Assembly (NCBI GenBank): GCA_947372865.1
Contig: CANBVJ010000017.1
Span: 1-55,016, forward strand
Length of the DNA stretch: 55,016 bases
Direction of reading: 5' to 3'
Source: Comamonadaceae bacterium
GTDB lineage: Bacteria > Pseudomonadota > Gammaproteobacteria > Burkholderiales > Burkholderiaceae_C
Under the pieces are notes generated by a model. The model was not told the DNA's origin and searched no databases. It saw only the letters and a list, made by a program, of their open reading frames with translations. Shown in pieces: positions 19,161 to 27,299 of this stretch. The position numbers were made by a program, and so were the translations under genes. Numbering within the stretch: position 1 is the first letter of the stretch; the number at the start of each line of letters is the position of its first letter.

Positions 19161-21764
19161 TTACGCGGACGGGCTGCGGCGACTGCGCTGGGGCTTGCGC
19201 CACAGCCATTTGACGCCCTCAAACCAGACGACGCCCGAGAGCCCGAGCAATGCCGCCATCAGGGCGTGGGGCGCCTGCAGGGGCGCAAAATAAAACAGAT
19301 GCGCCAGGCCTGGCTGGTACACCGCCAGGCCCAAAAGCGCCAGCGTGCTGCCTGTCACCAGCCACAGCGCGCGGTTGGGCACCCGCAGGCCGGCCCAGAG
19401 CGACGCGGTCTGGCTGCGGTTGGAAAAAATCAGCGCCAGGTTGCCCATCACCAGCGTGGTGAATGCAAAGGCCCGCGCCGTGGGCTGGTCGAGCCACTGC
19501 ATGCCCCAGGCGTAGGCGCCCAGCACGGCCACCAGCATGCCCAAGCCCTGTAGCAAGGCCAGCAGCACGGTGGTGCCGCCAAACAGGGGCGCCTTCGGAT
19601 CGCGCGGGGGGCGCTGCATGACATCGGCCTCGGAAGGCTCGTTCTCAAACACCAAGGAACAGGCCGGGTCAATCACCAGCTCCATAAAGGCAATGTGCAG
19701 CGGAAACAGCAGCGTGGGCCAGCCCAGCAGCGCGGGCACCAGGGCGGCGCCCGCAATGGGCACGTGCATCGCCAGGATGTAGGACATGGACTTGCGCAAA
19801 TTGTCAAAAATGCGCCGCCCCAGGCGCACTGCGCGTACGATGGAGGTAAAGTTGTCGTCCAGCAGCACCAGCGAGGCGGCCTCGCGCGCCACGTCGGTGC
19901 CACGCCCGCCCATGGCGATGCCTACATGTGCGGCCTTCAGGGCGGGCGCGTCGTTCACGCCGTCGCCGGTCATGGCCACGATTTCGCCCTTGGCCTTGAG
20001 GGCTTGCACGATGCGCAGCTTTTGCTCGGGTGAAATGCGCGCGCAGATGTGCACGCTGTGCATACGCTGCTGCAGCGCTGCGTCGCTCAGGCCCGACAGG
20101 CTGTCGCCCGTCAGGATGTCGTTGCCATGGCTGCCATCCATGTGCGCGGCCTGCGCAATGGCTTGGGCGGTTACGGGATAGTCGCCGGTAATCATCACCA
20201 CGCGAATGCCTGCGCTGTGGCATTGCGCCATGGCCGCTGCTATTTCGGGGCGCAGCGGGTCTTCCAGCCCCAGAAGGCCGAGCAATTCAAATTCAAAACC
20301 ATGCGCCGCAGCCGGCCAGGCGGTGCCGACAAAGCCTGCGCGGGCGACTGCCAGCACCCGCAGTCCGCGCGCCGCCATGGCGTCAACAGCGGCCAGCACG
20401 GGCGCGCGGGCGTCGGCGTCCAGGTGGCACAGGTCCAAAATAGCCTCGTGCGAACCTTTGGCGGCCACGCAATGTGTGTCGCTGCCGTCCGCACTGGGTG
20501 CCGCGTCGGTGCGCCATACCTGGGACATGGCGCGCAAGCCCGGCGACAAGCCATATTCCTGCACCAGTTGCCACTGCGGGTGCGAATGCCCGGTGTCTGG
20601 CGAAAACTGCTGCCCCAGCCGGTGAAAGGCTTTTTCCATCGGGTCTTGCGGCTTGGCTGCACTGGCCAAAATGGCGTACTCCACCAGTGAATGAAAGGCC
20701 GCAGGCAAGTCACCGTGGGCTAAAGCGCCAAGCGCCAGGGTCTGGCCCGGCGTCGGGCCACCGCCTGGCACATAAAGCGCGGCCACGGTCATGCGGTTTT
20801 CGGTCAGGGTGCCGGTTTTGTCGGCGCAGAGCACCGATGTGGCACCCAAGGTTTCCAGGGCCGCGATGCGCCGGGTCAACACCTGCTGGCGGGACAGGCG
20901 CCAGGCGCCCAGGGCCGGCAGCACGGTCAGCACCACGCTAAATTCTTCGGGCAGAAGGGACATCGTCAGCGCAATGCCGGCCAGCAGCGCCGCCATCCAG
21001 TGGCCGTGCGACAAGCCCAGAATCAGCACCAAGCCAGCACTGGCCAGCAGCCCCATGGTCGCCAGCACCCGCACCAGGCGGGCCATTTGCTTTTTAAGGG
21101 GCGACACCTCCAACTCCAGGCTGCCCAACGCGTTGCCGATGCGGCCCATTTCGCTGCGTGCGCCGGTGGCAGTGACGCGCGCCACGCCGTGGCCCCGCAC
21201 GCACACGGTGCCGCAATACACCTGGGCCTGCGCGTCGCCGCCAGGGCGCGCTGGCGCCAGGGGCTCCACGCCAGTGGCCGGGAATTTGCTCACCGGCACG
21301 GCTTCGCCGGTGAGCAAGGATTCGTCAACCTGCAACTCGGTGCCGCTCAGCAGCAGGGCGTCGGCGGCAATGCGGTCGCCCTCGGACACCAGCAAGATGT
21401 CGCCCCGCACCAGGTCGCGCCCGGCAACGTGCTGTTGCACGCCGTCGCGCAGTACCCGGGCACGCGGGGCGCTGAGGCGGCGCAGGGCGGCCAAGGCGTT
21501 TTCAGTGCGGCCTTCCTGGTACAGCGTCAGGGCCAGTACCAGCAGCACCATGGCAAACATGACCGCACCTTCTTGCAGGTCGCCCAACACGAGGTAGAGC
21601 GTGCCTGCAGCGATCAGCAGCGCAAACATCGGGTCTTGCAGCGTCTCGCGAGAAATATCGCGCCACCGGCGCCCTTGCTCGCCGGGCAGCACGTTGGGGC
21701 CGTCTTGCGCCAACCGCCGGGCCGCCTCATCTGCGCTCAGGCCCGTGGCTGGGTCAGCGCCCAT
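19161..21764 (-). CDS. P2-type cation-transporting ATPase
   Basis: An 867-residue P-type ATPase without an N-terminal metal-binding domain. Motifs in order: actuator loop with LLTGEAVPV (about 150-158), M4 with PEEF (about 272-275), phosphorylation site CADKTGTLTEN (D315), the hinge TGDGVNDAPALKAA, and M6 near DPACSLVFENEPSE. The layout is that of Ca2+- or Na+-type P2 pumps, but PEEF replaces the usual PEGL/PEGP, so the ion cannot be stated. I chose ATG 21764; a TTG lies directly before it. It starts six bases after the DUF4382 lipoprotein stop and is probably cotranscribed with it. Confidence 0.9.
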   Translation of the reverse strand: MGADPATGLSADEAARRLAQDGPNVLPGEQGRRWRDISRETLQDPMFALLIAAGTLYLVLGDLQEGAVMFAMVLLVLALTLYQEGRTENALAALRRLSAPRARVLRDGVQQHVAGRDLVRGDILLVSEGDRIAADALLLSGTELQVDESLLTGEAVPVSKFPATGVEPLAPARPGGDAQAQVYCGTVCVRGHGVARVTATGARSEMGRIGNALGSLELEVSPLKKQMARLVRVLATMGLLASAGLVLILGLSHGHWMAALLAGIALTMSLLPEEFSVVLTVLPALGAWRLSRQQVLTRRIAALETLGATSVLCADKTGTLTENRMTVAALYVPGGGPTPGQTLALGALAHGDLPAAFHSLVEYAILASAAKPQDPMEKAFHRLGQQFSPDTGHSHPQWQLVQEYGLSPGLRAMSQVWRTDAAPSADGSDTHCVAAKGSHEAILDLCHLDADARAPVLAAVDAMAARGLRVLAVARAGFVGTAWPAAAHGFEFELLGLLGLEDPLRPEIAAAMAQCHSAGIRVVMITGDYPVTAQAIAQAAHMDGSHGNDILTGDSLSGLSDAALQQRMHSVHICARISPEQKLRIVQALKAKGEIVAMTGDGVNDAPALKAAHVGIAMGGRGTDVAREAASLVLLDDNFTSIVRAVRLGRRIFDNLRKSMSYILAMHVPIAGAALVPALLGWPTLLFPLHIAFMELVIDPACSLVFENEPSEADVMQRPPRDPKAPLFGGTTVLLALLQGLGMLVAVLGAYAWGMQWLDQPTARAFAFTTLVMGNLALIFSNRSQTASLWAGLRVPNRALWLVTGSTLALLGLAVYQPGLAHLFYFAPLQAPHALMAALLGLSGVVWFEGVKWLWRKPQRSRRSPSA

Positions 21765-21770
21765 CAAGTG

Positions 21771-22973
21771 CTAGGGTGTCAAGACAAAGCTCTGGCTTGC
21801 CCCTGCGCCAGACACGTCCACATTCACCGTCTGGCTTTGGTAGCCGGTGGCGTACGCCCCGATGCTGTACTTGCCCGCGCTGCCCGTTTGCGCCACCAAG
21901 GCGATGGGCAGGGTGGCGCTGTACTGGCCCAGCACCGGCGCGGCGATAGGCAGGCTCAGGGAATACGCGCCGGGCGGTGTTGACGTGTCATCGGCAGCGA
22001 CCCCGTTGACGTTGGCCACCGGCGTGGTGGTGCCCACGGTCTGCAGGGCTTGCACATAGGCTAGCTCGGTCAGGCTGGTGGGGTTCAGGGTGGCTGTGCC
22101 GCTGACGGTGTTGCTGGCTGATGTTGGCAAAACAAGGGGCACGCCGCTGGTGCTCAGTACCGACACGCTGGTTGTGCTGACCACGGGGACTGCCGCAATC
22201 ACAGCGGTGGCGTGGCTACTGGCGGTGAGTACCACGTCATAGCTGCCAACCGGAAGGCGCGCCAGAAAGAACTCGCCAGTCGTGGCATTGGGCGTGGTGG
22301 CCCGGACAATGGCACCGTTTTGCTGCGCCGTCACGGTCACGCCGCTGCCCAGCAAAGCGGTATCGACAAAGCCGTCGATGCCGTTCAGGACAAAGGGAAT
22401 GGTCTTGACCACGGGTTTGAGCGCGTAGCTGCCGTTGCCACGCTTGACAATCGATTTGCAGGCGTCGAAGTCGAGCAGCAAATCCACCCGCTGGCCCGCG
22501 GCCACCGTGAATTCATTGACCAGTTTGATGCCGCTTTGCACCGCGCTGGGCGTGATCAGCGCGGTTTCCGTGCCGCCCGTGGGCACGACCGAGTTGGCCA
22601 AGCCCGCCCCGGTGTTGGGGTCCAATACCAAACGCAGTTGCGTGTAGCTGCCGGCTGACAGCGGCACTTCGCCCAGCTTGTCGAGCACGCCGTTGCTCAG
22701 GTTGAGCAGGTTGATTTTCCGGTTAACGGCGATGTCGGTCCAGCCAGCGTCGTTGTCTGCGGCGCTGCTGCTGGCGTGCACCCGCACTTTGCTGACGGTG
22801 ACGTTCACCGCGTCAAACCCGCAGGCGGGTGAATCGGTCAGCGACACCCCCAGCGTCCCGCTGGAGCTGCTGTTGTCCCCGCAACCGGCGCTGGCCAGTA
22901 CGACGGCTGCACCCAAGACGGCGACGAGGCGCGTAGCCCACGGCGACCTGAAAAAACGGATATTTGTTGGCAT
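21771..22973 (-). CDS. DUF4382-type lipoprotein
   Basis: A 400-residue exported protein. The start MPTNIRFFRSPWATRLVAVLG leads to a lipobox-like ASAGC (C31), then a Ser-rich linker and a domain with SLTDSPACGFDAVNVTVSKVRVH and the LLNLSNGV / PLSAGSYTQLRLVLD pattern of DUF4382. Carboxypeptidase-regulatory-like beta repeats follow (about 175-400). Function is unknown. The ATG at 22973 has an AAGGAG site nine bases upstream, and a perfect dyad lies just above it. The next gene is the P2-type ATPase. Confidence 0.85.
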   Translation of the reverse strand: MPTNIRFFRSPWATRLVAVLGAAVVLASAGCGDNSSSSGTLGVSLTDSPACGFDAVNVTVSKVRVHASSSAADNDAGWTDIAVNRKINLLNLSNGVLDKLGEVPLSAGSYTQLRLVLDPNTGAGLANSVVPTGGTETALITPSAVQSGIKLVNEFTVAAGQRVDLLLDFDACKSIVKRGNGSYALKPVVKTIPFVLNGIDGFVDTALLGSGVTVTAQQNGAIVRATTPNATTGEFFLARLPVGSYDVVLTASSHATAVIAAVPVVSTTSVSVLSTSGVPLVLPTSASNTVSGTATLNPTSLTELAYVQALQTVGTTTPVANVNGVAADDTSTPPGAYSLSLPIAAPVLGQYSATLPIALVAQTGSAGKYSIGAYATGYQSQTVNVDVSGAGASQSFVLTP

Positions 22974-22995
22974 GTGATGGCTCCTTTGAAGTTGC

Positions 22996-23015
22996 TTGTG
23001 GACATAAGTCCACAA
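22996..23015. promoter_or_regulatory. Perfect inverted repeat upstream of the DUF4382/ATPase operon
   Basis: TTGTGGAC and GTCCACAA (8-bp arms, 4-base spacer ATAA) lie 23-42 bases upstream of the ATG at 22973 and just above its ribosome binding site. The site could bind a dimeric regulator or form a leader hairpin; the sequence does not show which. Confidence 0.5.
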
Positions 23016-23192
23016 AAACTCGGAAAGCGATCCTAGGTGCGGGGGGTGCAAACCAAGTGACGTGCATCAGTGCTGCCGTGAGTTTGCCGCAAATTCGTTT
23101 TGAGTGCACTGGGGCACAGGCCTTGGTGCCCGACCACGCCGCAAGCCGGCACAGGCAACACCCGCCCCGCCGCCATGGCGCTGTTGCCGGGT

Positions 23193-24164
23193 TCAGGGCA
23201 GCAAAACGGTAGCTCCCACCGTTTTGCGCGACTCCAGCGCGCGGTGCGCATCGGCCGCGTCTTCCAGGGCAAAAGTTTGCGACGCTTCGCTTTTGATCTT
23301 GCCTGCAAGCACCATGTCAAACACCTCTTGCGCCATGTCCAGCATGTGCGCGCGCGGCATGATGTAGTGCATCATGGCCGGACGGGTTAGCCACAACGAG
23401 CCCTTGGCCGCCAGTTGCATGGTGTCGATCACCACCGGGCCCGAGGACGTGCCGTTGCTCACCAGTGTGCCGCGGGCTTGCAGGCTGTTGAGCGAGGCGT
23501 CGAGCGTGTCTTTGCCCACCGAATCAAACACCACCGGCACGCCCTTGCCGCCGGTGATTTCCTTCACCCGTTGGGCGATGTCCTCGCGCCCGGTAACGAT
23601 GGTGTGGGTGCAGCCGTTGGCCTTGGCCAGTGCCGCTTTTTCGTCGGTGCTGACGGTGCCAATCATGGTCACACCCAGTGCGCGGGCCCATTGGCAGGCG
23701 ATCAGGCCCACGCCACCGGCGGCGGCATGGTAGAGGATGGTTTCGCCGCCCTTGAGGGGGAATACCTGGCGAAACAGGTACTGCGCGGTCATGCCCTTCA
23801 TCATCAGGGTGGCGGCAGTGCTGTCCGAAATACCTTCGGGCAGTTGGATCAGCACGGCAGCGGGCATCAGGCGCACATCGGAATAGGCGCCTTGCGGGCC
23901 GATCAGGTAGCCCACGCGGTCGCCTACGGCGACTTCGCTCACACCTTCGCCCACCGCTTCGACCACGCCCACGGCGTCCGACCCCAAGCCGCTGGGCAGG
24001 GGCGCCGGGTAGCGGCCAGTGCGCACATAGATGTCAATAAAGTTGACCGCAATGCCGGTGTGGCGCACGCGCGCCTGGCCGGGGCCGGGTGCGCCCACTT
24101 CCACGGTTTCCAGGCGCAAGACCTCGGGGCCGCCGGTTTCATAAAAACGAATTGCTTTTGCCAT
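23193..24164 (-). CDS. Quinone oxidoreductase, zinc-independent MDR family
   Basis: A 323-residue NADPH-dependent reductase of the medium-chain family (QOR/zeta-crystallin type). It starts MAKAIRFYETGGPEVL, has the NFIDIYVRTGRYP segment and the nucleotide-binding AAAGGVGLIACQWARALG near residue 150; the zinc-binding cysteines of alcohol dehydrogenases are missing. The gene follows the BKACE gene with four bases between them and is the last of the four-gene catabolic unit. It would reduce quinones or an alpha,beta-unsaturated intermediate. Confidence 0.92.
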   Translation of the reverse strand: MAKAIRFYETGGPEVLRLETVEVGAPGPGQARVRHTGIAVNFIDIYVRTGRYPAPLPSGLGSDAVGVVEAVGEGVSEVAVGDRVGYLIGPQGAYSDVRLMPAAVLIQLPEGISDSTAATLMMKGMTAQYLFRQVFPLKGGETILYHAAAGGVGLIACQWARALGVTMIGTVSTDEKAALAKANGCTHTIVTGREDIAQRVKEITGGKGVPVVFDSVGKDTLDASLNSLQARGTLVSNGTSSGPVVIDTMQLAAKGSLWLTRPAMMHYIMPRAHMLDMAQEVFDMVLAGKIKSEASQTFALEDAADAHRALESRKTVGATVLLP

Positions 24165-24168
24165 GGTG

Positions 24169-25227
24169 TCAGGCCACCTTGCGCAAATAACCTTGGTGCC
24201 CGGATTTGGGGTTGGGGGCAAAGCCGTTTTGGGCCAGGGTTTCTTCTGTGGTGTCGTAAAAAACGCCAATCTTGCAGATCTTGCGCGCCTCTTTGCCGGT
24301 GGCAATGGGACGACCGAATTCGCGCGAGATGCGCACCAACTGCTCAATCTGGCGCACGGTGCTCATTTTGGACTGGTGGTCTTGCGTCCACAGGTTGTCT
24401 TCAATGCCGCAGCGCACATGCAGGCCCATGGCAATACCCATCATGTTGATGGGCAGCACGTTGCGCATGGAGCTTTCGACCGTGAGCATGGAGCCGTCGG
24501 GAATGGCGCGCAAAAAATTGGCCAGGTTGTAAATATTGGGTGCGTCCATGCCGCCGCTGATGGCGACCCAGTTCATGACCAGCGGGCCTTTGTAGACGCC
24601 GCGGCGCATCAGGCGCTCCACTGTTTCAAAGCTGTTGATGTTGTAGAACTGAAAAGCGCTCTGGATGCCCGCGGCGCTCAGGCGGCGGATGTGCTCTTCC
24701 ACCCAGCCGGGGCCGGCCGGCACGATCATTTCGCGGTAGGCCTGGTAGATCTCGGGTTCGGCCATAGACGTGCCGGCGTAGTCGGCGATGTCCATGTGCT
24801 CGAGCACGTTCATCTGCGAGGTGTTGACCGTCACCGTCACCTGGTCGGGCTGGGGGTCGAGTTCGGCCAGCATGTGGCGGGTGTCGTCGGACAGCCACTT
24901 GGCTGCCGCGCCGTCGGTCTCAGGCGCAAAAGAGATGGAGCCGCCCACCTGGATCACCATGTCGGGCACGGCTTTGCGCACGCCGGCAATCAGTTCATTG
25001 AACTTGGACAGGCGTTTGCTGCCCTTGCCGTCCAATTCACGCACATGCAGGTGCAGCACGGTGGCGCCTGCGTTGTAGCAGTCCACCGCTTTTTGCACCT
25101 GCTCGGCCATGGAGACCGGAATGTCCTCTGGAAAATCCGAGGGAATCCACTCGGGGCCGTAAGGTGCGGCGGTGATGACCAAGGGGTCCTGGTTTTCGGG
25201 AAAAAGTGAGCCGTCGAGAAAGTTCAT
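24169..25227 (-). CDS. Beta-keto acid cleavage enzyme (BKACE, DUF849/Kce family)
   Basis: BKACE enzymes condense a beta-keto acid with acetyl-CoA and cleave it to acetoacetate and a new CoA ester; members act on 3-keto-5-aminohexanoate, dehydrocarnitine and other substrates. The 352-residue protein has the paired zinc-binding histidines in ATVLHLHVRE (H59, H61), QVGGSISF, and the C-terminal LWTQDHQSKMSTVRQIEQLVRI type segment of the family. Substrate cannot be read from the sequence. It lies between the TauD-like dioxygenase and the quinone reductase in one direction. Confidence 0.9.
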   Translation of the reverse strand: MNFLDGSLFPENQDPLVITAAPYGPEWIPSDFPEDIPVSMAEQVQKAVDCYNAGATVLHLHVRELDGKGSKRLSKFNELIAGVRKAVPDMVIQVGGSISFAPETDGAAAKWLSDDTRHMLAELDPQPDQVTVTVNTSQMNVLEHMDIADYAGTSMAEPEIYQAYREMIVPAGPGWVEEHIRRLSAAGIQSAFQFYNINSFETVERLMRRGVYKGPLVMNWVAISGGMDAPNIYNLANFLRAIPDGSMLTVESSMRNVLPINMMGIAMGLHVRCGIEDNLWTQDHQSKMSTVRQIEQLVRISREFGRPIATGKEARKICKIGVFYDTTEETLAQNGFAPNPKSGHQGYLRKVA

Positions 25228-25273
25228 GCGAAATCCTGGTGGGTAAATGGGGGGGCGAAATGCGGGTGTCGCT

Positions 25274-26146
25274 TTAGTAAGGCGTATCGCCCATGATGCC
25301 GGCGCGTTCCATCTTGCGGTGGCAAGGCGGGTAGTCCATCACCGCATAGTGCTGGGTGCTGCGGTTGTCCCAGATGGCGACCGAGTTGGGCTTCCAGCGC
25401 CAGCGCACCTGGTATTCGGGGATATAGGCTTGCGATATCAAATAGCGCATCAGGTCGGCGGCGCCGGGTACCGCGTCCTGGCCAAAGCGCACATTGGCAG
25501 GCGTGTGGAAGTTGCTGAAATGGGTGGCAAACGCGTTGACGAAAAGCACTTTTTCGCCGGTTTCGGGGTGCGTGCGCACCACCGGGTGTTCGGCGTCCGG
25601 GAACTGGGCCTTGAGGGCCAGTCGCTTTTCAATCGGCATGGCCGCACCAAAACTGGCCTCAATGCTGTGGCGCGCACGCAGCTGCGCAATTTGAGCCTTC
25701 ACGTGCGCGGGCAGGTTCTCAAAGGCCAGTGCCATATTGACCCACATGGTGTCGCCGCCTACCGGCGGGCATTCGATGCAGCGCAGCACGCAGCCCATAG
25801 GCGGCTTGTCGCGCCAGGTGGCGTCGGTGTGCCAGGCGTTCTCGTACCGGTCGGCGGGCGCGTCGGGTGATTTGTAAATGCGCACCAAACCGGGGTAATC
25901 GGGGTCGCTGCCTGCCACCGGGTGACCTTCGAGCTCGCCAAAGCGGCGCGCGAACGCCACGTGCTCGGCGCGGCTGATGTCCTGGTCGCGCAAAAACAGC
26001 ACTTTGTGTTGCAGCAGCAAGGCCCGGATATCGGCAAACAAGCCGTCGTCGCGGGCGGCTGCGCCCAGATTCACACCGCTGATCTCTGCGCCGATGGCAC
26101 AGGTCAGGGGTTCAACCCGCATGCGGGTGGCGGCAGTGAGAGCCAT
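25274..26146 (-). CDS. TauD/TfdA-family 2-oxoglutarate-dependent dioxygenase
   Basis: An Fe(II)/2-oxoglutarate oxygenase, 290 residues. The facial triad is visible as H106-T-D108 (AWHTDATW) and H266 (STQHYAVMDY), with R277 as the likely 2-oxoglutarate-binding arginine eleven residues later, as in TauD. Family members hydroxylate taurine, alkyl sulfates, aryloxyacetates, carnitine precursors and others, so the substrate is open. It lies 46 bases upstream of the BKACE gene and 34 bases after the binding-protein gene. Confidence 0.92.
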   Translation of the reverse strand: MALTAATRMRVEPLTCAIGAEISGVNLGAAARDDGLFADIRALLLQHKVLFLRDQDISRAEHVAFARRFGELEGHPVAGSDPDYPGLVRIYKSPDAPADRYENAWHTDATWRDKPPMGCVLRCIECPPVGGDTMWVNMALAFENLPAHVKAQIAQLRARHSIEASFGAAMPIEKRLALKAQFPDAEHPVVRTHPETGEKVLFVNAFATHFSNFHTPANVRFGQDAVPGAADLMRYLISQAYIPEYQVRWRWKPNSVAIWDNRSTQHYAVMDYPPCHRKMERAGIMGDTPY

Positions 26147-26180
26147 GTTGTTTCCTTTTCCTCGCGGAGGCGGGCAGGGT

Positions 26181-27164
26181 TTACTGGTTCAACTGAATGT
26201 CGAAGGTCTTGACAATGGTCGCGTTGCGGTCAAAGTCAGCCTTCACCGACTGTGCCAGTTGCGCCGAGCTCATGCTGGTGTTGGGCTCGAACCCGGCAGC
26301 GACCAGGCGCTCGTTGACCTTGGGTGCCGCAGCGGCTTTGAGCGTGGCGGCGTTGATTTTTTCCACCATGGCGGGGGAGACTCCAGAGGCTACGGCAGTG
26401 CCGACCCAGTTGCTGAAGTCAAGTTCACCATAGCCTTGTTCGGCCAGGGTGGGGACGTCGGGCAGGTGCGCCGAACGGGTCTTTGCAGCGACACCTATCG
26501 CTTTGAGTTTTCCACCTTTGATGTTGGGCAGTGAAGTCACCAAGCCGTCAAACATGACCGCGATATGACCACCCATCACCTGCACCAGCGCGGGCGGCGA
26601 ACCGGGGAAGGGCACATGCTGCAGGTCCAGCCCTGCCTTTTGGTTAAGAATCATGCCCGCGTAGTGCGAGCTGGTGCCCGCACTGTAAGACGCGAAGCTG
26701 AGCTTGCCGGGATTGGCCTTGGCGTAGCTGATCAGGCTTTTGAGGTCATTTGCTGGAACAGTCGGTCCTACCACCAACACCATGGACGCGCGCGCCACGG
26801 TTGCCACTGGGCGCACGTCTTTGAGCGGGTCAAAGCCCGTCTTCATCACGTGGGGAATTTCGGTCAGGATGTTGCTGGCGGTGACCATGATGGTCTGTCC
26901 ATCGGCCGGTGCGGCCATCAAGGCCTTGACGGCAATCGCGCCGCCCGCGCCGGGTTTGTTGTCCACCATCACCGGTTGGCCGATATCGGCGGCGATTTGG
27001 TCGGCCAAAATGCGCGCCACCACGTCCATGGTGCCGCCCGCAGGCGCTGGCACGATCATGCGCACGGGTTTGTCGGTCCAGGCCATGGCCGCAGTTGAGC
27101 ACAGCAAGGCCAGGGCGGCCAGCGGCCGGATAAGTCGGGTTCGGATCATGGAAGCGTTTGTCAT
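26181..27164 (-). CDS. Bug/TctC-type tripartite tricarboxylate transporter solute-binding protein
   Basis: A 327-residue periplasmic binding protein. A signal peptide (about 1-28, cleavage after AMA) is followed by KPVRMIVPAPAGGTMDVVAR and GQPVMVDNKPGAGG, both Bug signatures, and the ligand-region motif ASYSAGTSSHYAG. Burkholderiales carry many such proteins, often without the TctAB membrane partners, which are also missing here. The ATG at 27164 has a GGAG site. It is the first gene of the unit, divergent from the AraC regulator, and probably captures the substrate of the pathway. Confidence 0.93.
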   Translation of the reverse strand: MTNASMIRTRLIRPLAALALLCSTAAMAWTDKPVRMIVPAPAGGTMDVVARILADQIAADIGQPVMVDNKPGAGGAIAVKALMAAPADGQTIMVTASNILTEIPHVMKTGFDPLKDVRPVATVARASMVLVVGPTVPANDLKSLISYAKANPGKLSFASYSAGTSSHYAGMILNQKAGLDLQHVPFPGSPPALVQVMGGHIAVMFDGLVTSLPNIKGGKLKAIGVAAKTRSAHLPDVPTLAEQGYGELDFSNWVGTAVASGVSPAMVEKINAATLKAAAAPKVNERLVAAGFEPNTSMSSAQLAQSVKADFDRNATIVKTFDIQLNQ

Positions 27165-27230
27165 TGGGAGTCTCCTGTTGTTGTAGTGAGTGGCGCCGGG
27201 TCTGGGTCCCATGCGCCGCGTCAAGGGCTG

Positions 27231-27236
27231 AATGTA
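27231..27236 (-). promoter_or_regulatory. Candidate -10 box of the BKACE catabolic unit
   Basis: TACATT on the minus strand (AATGTA on plus), about 67 bases upstream of the binding-protein ATG. The nearer operator repeat starts about 30 bases further upstream, a spacing that suits activation by an AraC-type protein. No good -35 box is seen, which would be usual for an activated promoter. Confidence 0.35.
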
Positions 27237-27266
27237 CCGATGCAGAACCTTTGATGATGTATAAAC

Positions 27267-27296
27267 TGGGACATTCCATTTATTAATTGGGACATT
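27267..27296. promoter_or_regulatory. Tandem operator-like direct repeat between AraC regulator and catabolic unit
   Basis: TGGGACATT occurs at 27267-27275 and again at 27288-27296, start-to-start 21 bases, which is two helical turns. Tandem direct half-sites on one DNA face are typical of AraC-family binding. The second copy ends four bases before the regulator's ATG (27300), so binding there would also block its own expression. Seen directly; the binding protein is inferred. Confidence 0.6.
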
Positions 27297-27299
27297 TGC

